From Streptomyces pacificus (GTDB taxonomy: Bacteria > Actinomycetota > Actinomycetes > Streptomycetales > Streptomycetaceae), in contig NZ_BLLG01000005.1 of the NCBI RefSeq assembly GCF_011766325.1, positions 248,001-312,000 on the forward strand: a stretch of DNA of 64,000 nucleotides, in the 5' to 3' direction. Made by a program: the position numbers and the translations under genes. Positions 51,541 to 61,300 of this stretch are shown piece by piece; the stretch's first letter is position 1, and every line of letters starts with the position of its first letter. Under the pieces are notes generated by a model, which made no database searches, had not been told where the DNA came from, and was given only the letters and a program-made list of their open reading frames with translations.

Positions 51541-51573
51541 GGACGCCCCGGGCCGGCCAGGCCCGGGGCGTCC
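51541..51573 (+). terminator. 14-bp perfect hairpin before chorismate mutase (possible attenuator)
   Basis: GGACGCCCCGGGCC (51541-51554) and GGCCCGGGGCGTCC (51560-51573) are exact arms around five bases. It lies about 50 bases before the chorismate mutase start, in the same direction, and not at the end of any longer gene. Confidence 0.7.
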
Positions 51574-51623
51574 TGCCGTCTCCGGGTCCGGCCGTCCCGG
51601 GGCCCGCACCCCGAGGAGCCTTC

Positions 51624-51968
51624 GTGCCCACCGCCCGGACATCCGCCCACCCCGAGACCGCTGCCCACACCGCCGCCCTCGCCGAGACCACCGCCCGCCC
51701 CGGCACCGGCGCCCGCACCGACGACGCGGCGGACCTGATCACCGGCGCCCGTGAGCGTATCGATGCCCTGGACGACCGGATCATCGGACTGATCCGGGAA
51801 CGGACGGCCGTCTCGGCCGTCATCCAGGAGGCCCGGATCACATCCGGCGGCCGCCGGGTGAACCTCTCCCGCGAGATGGAGGTCCTCGGCCACTACCGGG
51901 ACGCACTCGGCAAGCCCGGGACGGCCCTGGCCATGACACTCCTGGAGCTGTGCCGGGGCCGCGTCTGA
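51624..51968 (+). CDS. chorismate mutase, AroQ type
   Basis: The 114-residue protein carries the all-alpha AroQ fold: ARERIDALDDRIIGLIRERT with the first active-site Arg, VIQEARITSGGRRVNLSREM with Lys/Arg substrate contacts replaced by Arg, and LGHYRDALGKPGTALAMTLL. It turns chorismate into prephenate for phenylalanine and tyrosine. About 35 N-terminal residues are a poorly conserved Thr/Ala-rich extension. The start is GTG with GAGGAG five bases upstream. It is divergent from guaA and has a hairpin and a possible leader peptide before it. Confidence 0.9.
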   Translation: MPTARTSAHPETAAHTAALAETTARPGTGARTDDAADLITGARERIDALDDRIIGLIRERTAVSAVIQEARITSGGRRVNLSREMEVLGHYRDALGKPGTALAMTLLELCRGRV

Positions 51969-52370
51969 AGGGTGCGGGCGCACGGATGCGGGCGTGCACC
52001 CGTGCATGGGCCTGATGGGCGCACGGCCACGCACCACGCCGCATCCGCGAGGGACGCGCGCACCGGGCCGGTGCGGCACTCCGGCCCGTCGCGGAGCCGC
52101 CGATGCCCGCCCGCCTGCCGTACGCACATCCCTGCGGCCGCGCTCTCACCCGTACGGCCCGTGACCGGTCCCGGACCGCTTCGTTGGTACCGATGTCCGT
52201 GCCAGCCAGGGGCGGGCCGCGAAGGTGAAGATCCACGCGTGGCTCCGCCGGGGCGTGTGGCGTACCTCAGGTGCGTCGTGGGACCTCGCTCCGGCGTGCG
52301 TGACCGGTCGGCAGGGGACAGCAGCCCGGTCACCCCAAGGCGGCCGGTTCCGGGGACGCCCGGAACCGGC

Positions 52371-52470
52371 CGCATCCGGCTGGATACAGCTGGATACGGC
52401 TGGATACGGCTGGATACGGCTAGATACGGCCGCATCCGGCTGGATACGGCTGGATACGGCTGGATCCTGA
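52371..52470. repeat. 10-bp tandem repeat, 10 units in strict register
   Basis: Units of CTGGATACGG (with single changes) run at 52381, 52391, 52401, 52411, 52421, 52441, 52451 and 52461. CCGCATCCGG units stand at 52371 and 52431 without breaking the ten-base register. Confidence 0.9.
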
Positions 52471-52600
52471 TGACTCCGTCCGGATTCGGGCCGAAGCGGC
52501 TTCGTGGCCGTAGGACCCCGCCCACCACGAACCGGCCCCTCCCCGATCGCACCCCCGGCCGCACCGCGCACCGCCGGGCACTCCGCCGCAGCCCTCCCCC

Positions 52601-52666
52601 TCCTGGCGCCGGGCTCCTGGCGCCGGGCTCCTGGCGCCGGGCTCCTAGCGCCGGGCTCCTGGCGCC
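52601..52666. repeat. 14-bp tandem repeat
   Basis: Four copies of GGGCTCCTGGCGCC (one with TAGCG) follow a partial copy. Confidence 0.9.
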
Positions 52667-52806
52667 GGACCCGGCTGTCCCGCCCCAACCGCCGAGCCGC
52701 CGCTATCCGGCCCAACCGTCCGGCCCCTGCAGCCGGTTGCCGCCTCCGGGCCACTGACGGGGCATCCGGCGCCTCACCCCCGTCCACTCGCCTCTCGTCC
52801 GCACGC

Positions 52807-52842
52807 GGCACCGGCACCGGCACCGGCACCGGCACCGGCACC
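52807..52842. repeat. (GGCACC)6 microsatellite
   Basis: Six exact six-base units lie in the non-coding region upstream of the LAXTG protein gene. Confidence 0.85.
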
Positions 52843-53091
52843 GGCATGGCGACCGGACTTCGAGGAGTCCTTCGCACGGCGCCCACTCCCGGGGCTTCCC
52901 GACGTCCACGTCATATGCCCACAGCAATGTGTCGGGCGTCACATAAGTTCTGTGTGAGTTTCCGTGCAACCAATTGCACCGGTCACAGGTCATGCATACG
53001 AAACCAACGGCCACACCCGTGACCCACAACCGGGACGGCCCACAAAACTCGTGCCGTGTGACGCGGCACGCCGGACTTCACTGAGGTCTTC

Positions 53092-54213
53092 ATGAAGCTT
53101 CGCCGCGCTATGGCCGTCGCTGCCGCGACCGCTGTCATAGCTCCTGCCGCCTTCCTCGCAGCGCCGACCGCGTACGCGACCGACGGCACCGCTCCCAGCC
53201 CGAGCGCCACCGCCGGCTCCACCGAGGACACGGACACTCCCACGCCGGAGGGCAGCGCGGCGACGACCGGGACGCCCGCCGCCGAGGACGGCACGGACGA
53301 CGCCGGGGTCCCTGCCGAGGAAGACGGCACGACGGGGGACGACGCCGCCACGGAGAAGACCTCCAAGGACGGCGCCACCACGGAGGAGAGCAAGACCGGG
53401 GAGGACACCACCGGGGAAGACACCACCGGGGAGGACACCACCGGGGAGGACACCTCCGAGGGGAACGCCGACGAGGAGCCGGGCGACGACGAGGGCCTCC
53501 CGCCCTATTGCGAGGAGGTCGACGAGAACTTCGAGGAGAAGGCTCTCGACATCCGGTTCTCCGGCCTGCCCGGCAAGATAGTCGCGGGCGGCGCCCCCGA
53601 GCAGTTCAACCTCACCATCACGAACACCTCGGAGGCCGACCTCAAGGAGGTCGCCTTCTACGCAGCGGTCGAGAACTTCGAGCTCGACGACCCGGAGAAG
53701 TTCCTCAGCCCGTACATCGACCTGGAGTTCAAGGTTCCCGGCACCAACGAGTGGGTCGGCATCGGGAACGATGACTACGCCGGCGACTACTTCTGGGGCG
53801 TCGAGACCATGAAGTCCCAGGACTTCGTGAAGATCGACCTCCGCCTCACCATCGACAGGAACGCTCCGGCCGGCGACAGCTACTCCCTCGGCTCGGGCGG
53901 TTACATCGGTGACGTCAAGGGCCAGGAGTGCATCGCCGAGAGCGCGGACAGGTTCGTGGACTTCGTGGTCCTGAAGCCGGGCTCCCCGAACGAGAACCCG
54001 GGCGAGGCCGAGCCGGGCGCCCCGAAGCAGGACAAGGGCCCCGACATCAAGCCGCAGGGTGACGTCAAGCAGCTCCCCGTCACCGGCAACCTCGCCGAGA
54101 CCGGCTCCTCCTCGGTGCTCCCGGCCATCGGGATCGCCGGCGGTATCGCCCTGGTCGCCGGTGCCGGTGTCGTCTTCGCGATGAAGCGCCGCAAGGGCGA
54201 CGCGGTCGCGTAA
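53092..54213 (+). CDS. LAXTG sortase-anchored surface protein
   Basis: The 373-residue protein has a signal peptide (MKLRRAMAVAAATAVIAPAA ending in AYA at about 29). An acidic, Thr/Glu-rich stalk with about four TGED repeats (encoded by a 15-bp DNA repeat near 53394-53460) follows. A predicted beta-sandwich region lies at about 140-300 (APEQFNLTITNTSEADLKEV, IDLRLTIDRNAPAGDSYSLG). The C-terminal sorting signal is LAETG, then a hydrophobic span (AIGIAGGIALVAGAGVVF) and MKRRKG. Streptomyces class E sortases use LAXTG, so it should be covalently wall-linked. The exposed domain's role is unknown. The promoter region is unusually AT-rich. Confidence 0.9.
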   Translation: MKLRRAMAVAAATAVIAPAAFLAAPTAYATDGTAPSPSATAGSTEDTDTPTPEGSAATTGTPAAEDGTDDAGVPAEEDGTTGDDAATEKTSKDGATTEESKTGEDTTGEDTTGEDTTGEDTSEGNADEEPGDDEGLPPYCEEVDENFEEKALDIRFSGLPGKIVAGGAPEQFNLTITNTSEADLKEVAFYAAVENFELDDPEKFLSPYIDLEFKVPGTNEWVGIGNDDYAGDYFWGVETMKSQDFVKIDLRLTIDRNAPAGDSYSLGSGGYIGDVKGQECIAESADRFVDFVVLKPGSPNENPGEAEPGAPKQDKGPDIKPQGDVKQLPVTGNLAETGSSSVLPAIGIAGGIALVAGAGVVFAMKRRKGDAVA

Positions 54214-54305
54214 CGAACCGCCGTACAGGCCGCCGCACAAGCCGCCCGAGCCCCTGAAGCGCCCGTAGGAGCGCCCGCGGAGGCAAGGCGCCGGCGGCGG
54301 CAGGA

Positions 54306-54339
54306 GAGGCGCTGCACTCGGAGGGGGGTGCAGCGCCTC
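54306..54339. terminator. hairpin between convergent genes
   Basis: GAGGCGCTGCAC (54306-54317) and GTGCAGCGCCTC (54328-54339) are exact arms with a ten-base loop. They lie between the LAXTG gene and the GMC oxidoreductase gene. Confidence 0.8.
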
Positions 54340-54358
54340 CCGTCTGTCCAGGGGCGGG

Positions 54359-56389
54359 TCAAGGGGACTTCGGCGGGACTGCCGGCACGCCGAGGAAGGG
54401 GAGGTTCAGGGCCCCGAAGGCACCGGGGGGGACGGCCGGGTCACGGGGCGCGACCGGGGCCAGGCGTTCATAGGCCGCGCCCTGTTCGGGGCGGGGGTCC
54501 CGCGCGCCCTTGTTGGGCCAGAAGGACATCGCGCGCTCCGCCTGGGCGGTGATCGTCAGGGACGGGTTGACGCCGAGGTTGGCGGATACCGCGGCCCCGT
54601 CGACGACCGATATACCCGGGTGCCCGTACAGGCGGTGGTACGGGTCGATGACGCCGGTCTCCGCCGAGGCCCCGATGGCGCAGCCACCGAGGAAGTGGGC
54701 GGTGAGCGGGGTGCCGACCAGTTCGCCGATGTTGGATCCGGCGAAGCCGTTGATCTCCTCCGCCAGGAGCCTCGCGGCACGGGTGGCCTCGGGGATCTGG
54801 CCGGGGTTGGGGGCTCCATGCCCCTGACGCGCGGTCAGCAGGCCCTTGCCGAGGCCGCCGGGCTTGCGGTAGGTCGTCAGCGAGTTGTCCAGGGACTGCA
54901 TCACCAGGCCGATGATGGTCCGCTCCGACCAGCGGCGGTTGGAGAGGGCCCGGACGGTGCGCCACGGGTGGCGGGCGCATGCGGCGAGCCAGGCCGGGAC
55001 GCGCCGCGAGCTGTACGGGACCTGGAGGACGGTCATCGCGCCCATCGCGTTGGAGCCCTTGCCGTAGCGGACCGGCTCGATATGGGTGCTGGCGTCCGGA
55101 TGGATCGAGGACGTGATCGCGACGCCCCGGGTGAAGTCCACCCTGTCCTTGCCGTGGCGCCTGCGGTAGCGCCGGTCGTCGGTCTGGGCGCCGACGATGG
55201 CCTCGGAGTTGGTACGGGTCAGCTCGCCGAGCCGGGCGGATATCCGCGGCAGCAGCCCGTCGTCCTTCATCCGGTGCAGCAGGGTCTGGGTGCCGTAGGT
55301 GCCGGCGGCGATGACGACCCGGCGGGCCGTGAACGTACGGCCGGCGCCCCCGCGCCGGTTGCGGCTGGGCACGGTCCCGACCGCGAAGCCGCCCCGGGCG
55401 TCCTCGCGGACGGAGACCACCGACGTCATGGGGTGGATGACGGCTCCCGCCCTCTCGGCGAGGTGGAGGTAGTTCTCGTTGAGCGTGTTCTTGGCACCGT
55501 GGCGGCAGCCCGTCATGCACTCCCCGCACTCGGTGCAGGCGCGGCGCGAGGGGCCGGCCCCGCCGAAGTACGGGTCGGGGACCTCGGCCCCCGGCTCGGC
55601 CCTCGCCGCACCGGTGCCGTGCTCGCCGACGGCGTCCCGGCCGTCGCCGAAGAAGACGCCGACCGGGGCCATATGGAAGGTGTCGCCGACGCCCATCGCC
55701 TGCGCGGTGGCCCTCAGATGGACGTCCGAGGGGGTCGTGGTCGGGTTGAGCCGTACCCCCAGCATGCGCTTGGCCTGGTCGTAGTAGGGCCGAAGTTCCT
55801 CCTGCCAGTTGGTGATGTCCCTCCACTGCGGGTCGTCGAAGAACGGCGCGGGCGGCACATAGAGGGTGTTGGCGTAGTTCAGGGAGCCGCCGCCGACTCC
55901 CGCTCCGGCGAGGACCATCACCTTGCCCAGCAGATGGATGCGCTGGATGCCGAAGAGGCCGAGTGCCGGGGCCCAGAGGTAGTTGCGCAGGTCCCAGGAG
56001 TTCTTCGGGAGAGTCTCCCGGGTGAAGCGGCGGCCGGCCTCCAGGACGCCGACGCGGTAGCCCTTCTCGGTGAGGCGGAGTGCGCTGACCGAGCCGCCGA
56101 AGCCCGAGCCGACCACGACGACGTCGTAGTCGTACGCGCGGTCGCCGCCGCCACCGTCCTCGCCGCCGCCGTCCTCGCCGCCGCCGCCGTGGTCGCCGTC
56201 GCTGCGGGCGCTGCCGTACGGGCGGTCGCTGCCGCGGTCGCCGCGTCGGGGGGCCTCGCGGTCACGCCGGCGGCCGACGGCGGCCTCGCGTCCGCGTTCG
56301 CCGCCGGCCTCCCGCTTTCGGCCGTACGCCGCATCCGGGGCGCTCTCGCCCCGGTCACCCGGCTTCCGGGCTGGGAAGTCCTCGGACAT
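54359..56389 (-). CDS. GMC oxidoreductase, cholesterol-oxidase-like
   Basis: The 676-residue flavoenzyme has about 85 disordered N-terminal residues (Gly/Asp/Arg-rich) and then the FAD motif VVVVGSGFGGSVSALRLTEK. GAGVGGGSLNYANTLYVPP follows, then a Cys cluster CTECGECMTGCRHGAKNT and C-terminal GGCAIGASAETGVIDPYHRL with the active-site His region. This pattern, including the CxxCxxCxxxC cluster, is that of the actinobacterial ChoD-type family rather than secreted cholesterol oxidases. There is no signal peptide. AGGAG precedes the ATG. It follows the SSADH gene at 81 bases, probably in one transcript. The true substrate, a sterol or another alcohol, is unproven. Confidence 0.87.
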   Translation of the reverse strand: MSEDFPARKPGDRGESAPDAAYGRKREAGGERGREAAVGRRRDREAPRRGDRGSDRPYGSARSDGDHGGGGEDGGGEDGGGGDRAYDYDVVVVGSGFGGSVSALRLTEKGYRVGVLEAGRRFTRETLPKNSWDLRNYLWAPALGLFGIQRIHLLGKVMVLAGAGVGGGSLNYANTLYVPPAPFFDDPQWRDITNWQEELRPYYDQAKRMLGVRLNPTTTPSDVHLRATAQAMGVGDTFHMAPVGVFFGDGRDAVGEHGTGAARAEPGAEVPDPYFGGAGPSRRACTECGECMTGCRHGAKNTLNENYLHLAERAGAVIHPMTSVVSVREDARGGFAVGTVPSRNRRGGAGRTFTARRVVIAAGTYGTQTLLHRMKDDGLLPRISARLGELTRTNSEAIVGAQTDDRRYRRRHGKDRVDFTRGVAITSSIHPDASTHIEPVRYGKGSNAMGAMTVLQVPYSSRRVPAWLAACARHPWRTVRALSNRRWSERTIIGLVMQSLDNSLTTYRKPGGLGKGLLTARQGHGAPNPGQIPEATRAARLLAEEINGFAGSNIGELVGTPLTAHFLGGCAIGASAETGVIDPYHRLYGHPGISVVDGAAVSANLGVNPSLTITAQAERAMSFWPNKGARDPRPEQGAAYERLAPVAPRDPAVPPGAFGALNLPFLGVPAVPPKSP

Positions 56390-56470
56390 GGCTCTCCTCG
56401 TGAGAACGTGCGGGGGTGCTGAGTGCCGGACGCCGGGGTGCCGGACGCCGGGTGCCGAGCACCGGGGTGC

Positions 56471-58099
56471 CTAGCGCAGCCGCAGGGCCTTCATCACCTT
56501 CAGGGACGTGTTCATGACCGCCGCGTACTTCTCGTCGTCCATGCCGAAGGACGGGGCGAGCGGGATCAGCCGCTGCTGTGCCACGGTCTGGGCCTCGGTG
56601 TACTTGAGAATGCCCTCGGCGCCGTGCCGCCGGCTCAGGCCGGAGTCCTTCATACCGCCCATCGGCGACTGCACGCTGCCGTAGGCGGGGGCATATCCCT
56701 CGTTGATGTTGACGGTGCCGGTGCGCAGCCGGGCGGCGACCGCGTGGCCGCGCTTGCCGTCCCTGGTCCAGACGCTGGAGTTGAGCCCGTACGGTGTGGC
56801 GTTGGCCTGCTCCACGGCGTCGTCCTCGTCCGTGAACCGGTAGAGGGAGACGACCGGTCCGAAGGTCTCCTCGGTGCAGACGGACATCGGCGCCGCCACC
56901 CCGTCCAGGATCGTCGGCTCGTAGAACAGCGGGCCGACATCGGTGCGGTGGACACCTCCCGCGACGAGGGTGGCGCCCTTGGCGACGGCCTCGTCCACGT
57001 GCCGCCGCACCGTCTCCAGCTGGCGCTCGCCCACCAGGGAACCCATGTCGGCGCCGTAGGCGAGGGCGCTGCCCAGCCGCATGGCCTTGGTCCGGGCGGC
57101 GAAGCGCTCCACGAACGCGTCGGCGATCGACTCGTGCACATACAGCCGCTCGATGGAGATGCAGAGCTGCCCGGCGGAGGCGAAGCAGGCCCGCACGGCG
57201 CCGGCCGCGGCCCTGTCGACGTCGGCGTCGTGCAGAACCAGCATGGCGTTCTTCCCGCCGAGTTCGAGGGAGACCCCGACGAGGCGGGCCGCGGCGCCCC
57301 GGGCGACCTCGCGGCCGGTGCGGGTGGAGCCCGTGAACGAGACGTAGTCGGCGTGCCGTACGACCTCCGGGCCGACGACCGGGCCGTCGCCGAGGACCAC
57401 CTGGAAGACGCCCGCCGGGAGCCCGGCCTCGATGAGCAGGTCGCGGGCCCAGAGTGCGGTCAGCGCGGTCTCGGTGTCGGGTTTCATCACGACGGCGTTG
57501 CCGGAGGCGAAGGCGGGCAGGGCGTCGCCGACCGACAGCTCCAGCGGGTAGTTCCAGGGGGCTATCTGACCCACGACTCCCCGCGGCTGGCGCAGTTCGG
57601 TGGTCTTGGTGAGGACGGGGACCACGCCGGTGTGCCGTCTGGGCCTCAGATACGAGGGCGCCTTCCGGCCGTAGTGGCGGGCGGCGACGGCGACGGCCAG
57701 GACCTCCTCGTGGGCGTGCAGCCTGGCCTTGCCCGTCTCCAGCTGGATGAGGTCGAGCACCTCGGCCTGGCGTTCCAGGACCAGGTCGTGGAAACGCAGC
57801 AGCACCCCGGCCCGGGCGCGCGGGGAGGCCGCGGCCCAGAGCGGCTGGGCGGCCCGGGCGCGGGCGAAGGCCTCGGCCACGTCCTCCGGGGTGGACTCGG
57901 GCAGGTCCGCCAGCTCCTCCCCGGTGAACGGCGTGTGGTTGGCGGTGCGGGCGGAGCCGACGACGCCCCGGGTGAGCCGGGCGACCACCTCGGGTGTGAC
58001 CACGTCGACGGCGGTGCGCGCACCGGCCGGGGCGGCGGCGACGGGGTTGGTTCCGAGGGCACCGGCGTGCGGGAGGGCGGGAGCCTGCGAGTCCGTCAT
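56471..58099 (-). CDS. succinic semialdehyde dehydrogenase (GabD2-type)
   Basis: The 542-residue NAD(P)-dependent aldehyde dehydrogenase oxidises succinic semialdehyde to succinate. It shows QIAPWNYPLELSVGDALPA, FTGSTRTGREVARGAA, SLELGGKNAMLVL with the general-base Glu, FASAGQLCISIERL with the catalytic Cys, and the C-terminal SPMGGMKDSGLSRRHG. The sequence style matches the actinobacterial GabD2 group. No 4-aminobutyrate transaminase lies nearby. It heads a probable two-gene unit with the GMC oxidoreductase. Confidence 0.9.
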   Translation of the reverse strand: MTDSQAPALPHAGALGTNPVAAAPAGARTAVDVVTPEVVARLTRGVVGSARTANHTPFTGEELADLPESTPEDVAEAFARARAAQPLWAAASPRARAGVLLRFHDLVLERQAEVLDLIQLETGKARLHAHEEVLAVAVAARHYGRKAPSYLRPRRHTGVVPVLTKTTELRQPRGVVGQIAPWNYPLELSVGDALPAFASGNAVVMKPDTETALTALWARDLLIEAGLPAGVFQVVLGDGPVVGPEVVRHADYVSFTGSTRTGREVARGAAARLVGVSLELGGKNAMLVLHDADVDRAAAGAVRACFASAGQLCISIERLYVHESIADAFVERFAARTKAMRLGSALAYGADMGSLVGERQLETVRRHVDEAVAKGATLVAGGVHRTDVGPLFYEPTILDGVAAPMSVCTEETFGPVVSLYRFTDEDDAVEQANATPYGLNSSVWTRDGKRGHAVAARLRTGTVNINEGYAPAYGSVQSPMGGMKDSGLSRRHGAEGILKYTEAQTVAQQRLIPLAPSFGMDDEKYAAVMNTSLKVMKALRLR

Positions 58100-58399
58100 G
58101 GGGGCGAGGGTATGCCGCAGTCAAGACTTTGGGTACCCGCGAGTAACGGCTTTTCGCCGCGCCCGCACATCGCGCCAGTGATCGCTGGCAGATCAGCACC
58201 GATCAGGGGCTTGCGGCAGGCCGCGCCGCTCCAGGGCCGCCCTTCCGGTTCAGACGCTCTCCCTCCCGGCCGCGGCCTCCCGGGGCGATCCGGGCTCGCG
58301 CGCGCTCGGCGCCGGGAAGGGCCTCGCGGGCGGGCCACGGCCGTCCCCCCTCGTCCCGGGCAGTGGCCCGAACGGCCGCGCACTCCTGCGAACGGCCCG
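58100..58399. promoter_or_regulatory. control region of the SSADH-GMC unit
   Basis: No gene is recognised. TACCCGCGAGTA at 58134-58145 is a 12-bp palindrome with one mismatched pair, 35-46 bases before the SSADH start. On the minus strand TTGACT lies between it and the start. The remainder up to the kinase-like gene is featureless. Confidence 0.45.
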
Positions 58400-61300
58400 T
58401 CAACCCGCAGCGTGGTACGCGGTCGTGGCCTGCTGGTAGATCTCGGTGACCTTGTCGCGCTGGCCCTCGGGCCCGATCACCTGCAGCACGTGGTACCTGC
58501 CGCCGACGATCATGGCGAGATTGCGTACGTACACCTCGCGTCCGGTGCTGTCCTGCCAGGTGAACTGGCCCTCCGCCATGGCCTGTCTGCCCACGTCGAT
58601 CCGGCGCAGTCCGGATGCGGTGGACCAGGAGGACTCGCGGAAGGGCTGGAGTTCGCGCTCCTTGTCCCGCTGGTACGCCATCGGATCCGAGCCGTTCTCC
58701 TCGACGGAGTCGCGGCCGGGGACGACGATGAGCGTGAAGTCCCCGCCGAGGTAGCGGACCTGTCCGCTGTCGTTCACGGGCCTGCGCTGCCAGGACTTGT
58801 CGACGCCGATGCGGAAGCCCTCGGGGTCCACCCGTACGGCATAGCCCTCGGCGAGGTCCACGGCGGGCGCCGAGGTCTGCGGCCGTGTCCCGTCCGGTGA
58901 CGGGTCGCTGCCGGCCGCACTGCCGGGACCGCCCGGCCGGTCGGGCACCCGGGACGAGGACGAGGCCGGCGCGGACGAGGACGAGACCGGCGCGGAGGAG
59001 GACGCGGGCCCGGAGCCGGAGCCGGCCTTCGGCATGAACAGCATCGCGTAGGCGACGGCGGCGGCCAGGGCGAGCAGGATCAGGACGAGGAGGGTCCGGC
59101 CCAGCGAGCGCGGGCTGCGCCGCGGCCGCTCTCCGGGCCCTCTTGGCTCCCTCGGCTCCCTCGGCTCCCTCGGCTCCCTCGGCTCTCTTGGCTCTCTGGA
59201 GTCCCTGGCCTTCTTGTGGCGGTGCCGGCCGCGGAGTGCGGTCGAGCCGCCGCCGCGCCTGCGGACCAGTTCCCCTCTGCGCCGTACGACGGGGAGGCGG
59301 GTGCCGTCGACGGAGGGCAGCGGTACCACCCCGGTGCCCGCTTCGGGCTCCGGGGCCGAGCGGACGAGCGACCGCAGCCAGCCCCGCAGCTCCTCGAAGT
59401 CCGGTCGTTCGGTCGGGTCCTGGCGCAGCAGCGACTCCACGACCGGACGCAGCGGACCGCACTCCTCCGCGAACGCCGGCGGCTCGGCGCAGACCAGCTG
59501 CACCAGCTCGGCCGCATTCTCCTCCGGGTAAGGGGCGTGGCCCTGCACCGCGCGGTAGAGCAGGGCGCCGAGCGCCCACAGGTCGGTGGCCGGCCCGATA
59601 GGCGGAGCCAGTTGCCAGTTCTCGTGGACCGGGCCGGCCTGCTCGGGTGCCCAGCGCTCGGTGACCGCGCCGACGACGGCGATCCGGGCCTGCCGGGCGC
59701 GCTCGGCGGCGAGGGGCGTGGTGGGGCCGCGGTAGGCAGCCGGGGGCACACCGGCCGCGACGACCTCGTCCCAGCGGCCGCCGCGCGGGACGGGCAGGGC
59801 ACCGGCGTATGCGTCCGCCCCCCGCCGGGCGTCGGCGCGCAGTGCATCGCGGGCACTGCCCCCGTACGGGACCGCGCCGCCACCGGCCGTGGCGGCGGCC
59901 GGACCGTCCGAGGCGGGGCCGGACCCGTCGCGCCAGACACCGGCGAGCCGGGCCTGCCGGGGACCGCCGGGCGGCTCCCGGTGCGGTCCGCCGTCCCGGC
60001 CGGTGGCGCCGCCCGGGGCACCCCGGTCACGGTGGTCTCCCTGGTCGCGGCAGCCGTCCGCGGCATCGGGCCCCTCGGCGTCCGGGGCGTCAGCGGGCCG
60101 GGACCACCACCGGGGGGCGGGCAGCGCGGCGCGGGGGGCGGGCAGGGCGAAACCCGGGCCGGACGGGGGCACAAAGGCTCCGGGTGGCGTCCGGGAGCCT
60201 TCCGGCGCATCCCGGTCGTCCGGCTCATCCCTCACGCCGGGATGGTGCAGGCGCCCGATGGCGTCCGCCCCGCCACCGGCCGGCTGGGTACTCCGGCCGC
60301 CGCGGCCACCCGGGGCGTACCCACCGGTGCGGTCGTCGGTCCCCGGACCCTGGCCGGAGCAGCCCGGGTCGCCGCCGCCGGGGCGGTCACCCGGGGGACC
60401 GGAGCCACCGCCGCCGGGAAGGCCGCGCGGGGAGACGCCGCCGGGGAGGACGGCCCCCCGGCCGCCCGCGCCGGACTCCGCGGCCGCGGTGGAGGCCCCG
60501 CCCTGCCCGCCCTCGCCTCGGTCCTGTCCCTGCCGGTTCTCCTCGCTGAGCCGCGCGGCGGCGCGGGCCCCCGCCCGGTAGGCGGCGATGGCACCGGCCC
60601 GCGCGGCACGTGCGTCGCCCTGGCCGCCGCCGAACCCGGGGCCGTAGGGGGGCGGAACATACCGGTCCGCGGCGCCCCGGCCGGGAAGGTCCGATCCGGC
60701 CGCCGGCTCCGGCGGGGACGCGGGCGCGGGCGCGGGCCGCCGCTCGTGAGGGGGTGGGGTCCGGTGGGGCTCCGCCGCGGGGGCTGCCGGGCCCTGGCGC
60801 TCCTGTCCGCCGTGGCCCTCCGGAGCCTGCCCCTGCGAACGCGGCGGCGGATACGCCCCCTCGTGTCGCGGCCCGTACGACGGGCCGTGCGACGGCCCGT
60901 ATGACCGCCCGCTGGGGGGCCCGGACGACGGCTCGTGCGACGGCGGGTCCGACGACCCGTGGAAAGGCCCGTACGACCCTTGACGGGGCTCGCGGGGAGG
61001 GCCGGAAGGCGTCCCGTGCGGCGGATCCACCGCCTCGGCCTCCTCCACCCCCGACTCGGGGTCCGGGACCGGCGCATAGCCGCAGAGGGCCTCCTCCGCG
61101 GCGCCCGACGCGAGCCCGGTCAGCACCACCCGGCCGTCGTCGCACACGAGGACCGTGCGGACGGTGATGTTGCGGTGGGTCCATCCGTGCGCGTGGAGGA
61201 CGCGCAGCGCCGTGAGCACGTCCGCGCCTATCTCCGCCGCCCGGTAGGGATTCAGCGGCCTCTCCGCGAGCAGTGCGGCGAGCGGCCGCGCGGTGACCAG

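Larger units (their letters stand above)
51969..53091. other. 1.1-kb repeat-rich non-coding interval
   Basis: No gene of credible composition is seen on either strand. It contains three separate tandem-repeat arrays (10-bp at 52371-52470, 14-bp at 52601-52666, 6-bp at 52807-52842). A distinctly less GC-rich final 200 bases (52890-53091) should be the promoter region of the LAXTG protein gene. That last part has CAACCAATTGCACCGG and GTCACATAAGTTCTGTGTGA-like elements. Confidence 0.5.

Noticed and set aside
52371..52470. CRISPR array
   Set aside because: Units are only 10 bp with no spacers, and no cas genes are present.
52703..53029. A 108-codon leftward frame upstream of the LAXTG gene
   Set aside because: Third-position GC is low in its first half, and its second half is the (GGCACC) microsatellite read as Arg-Cys repeats. 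It fits a promoter region better than a gene.
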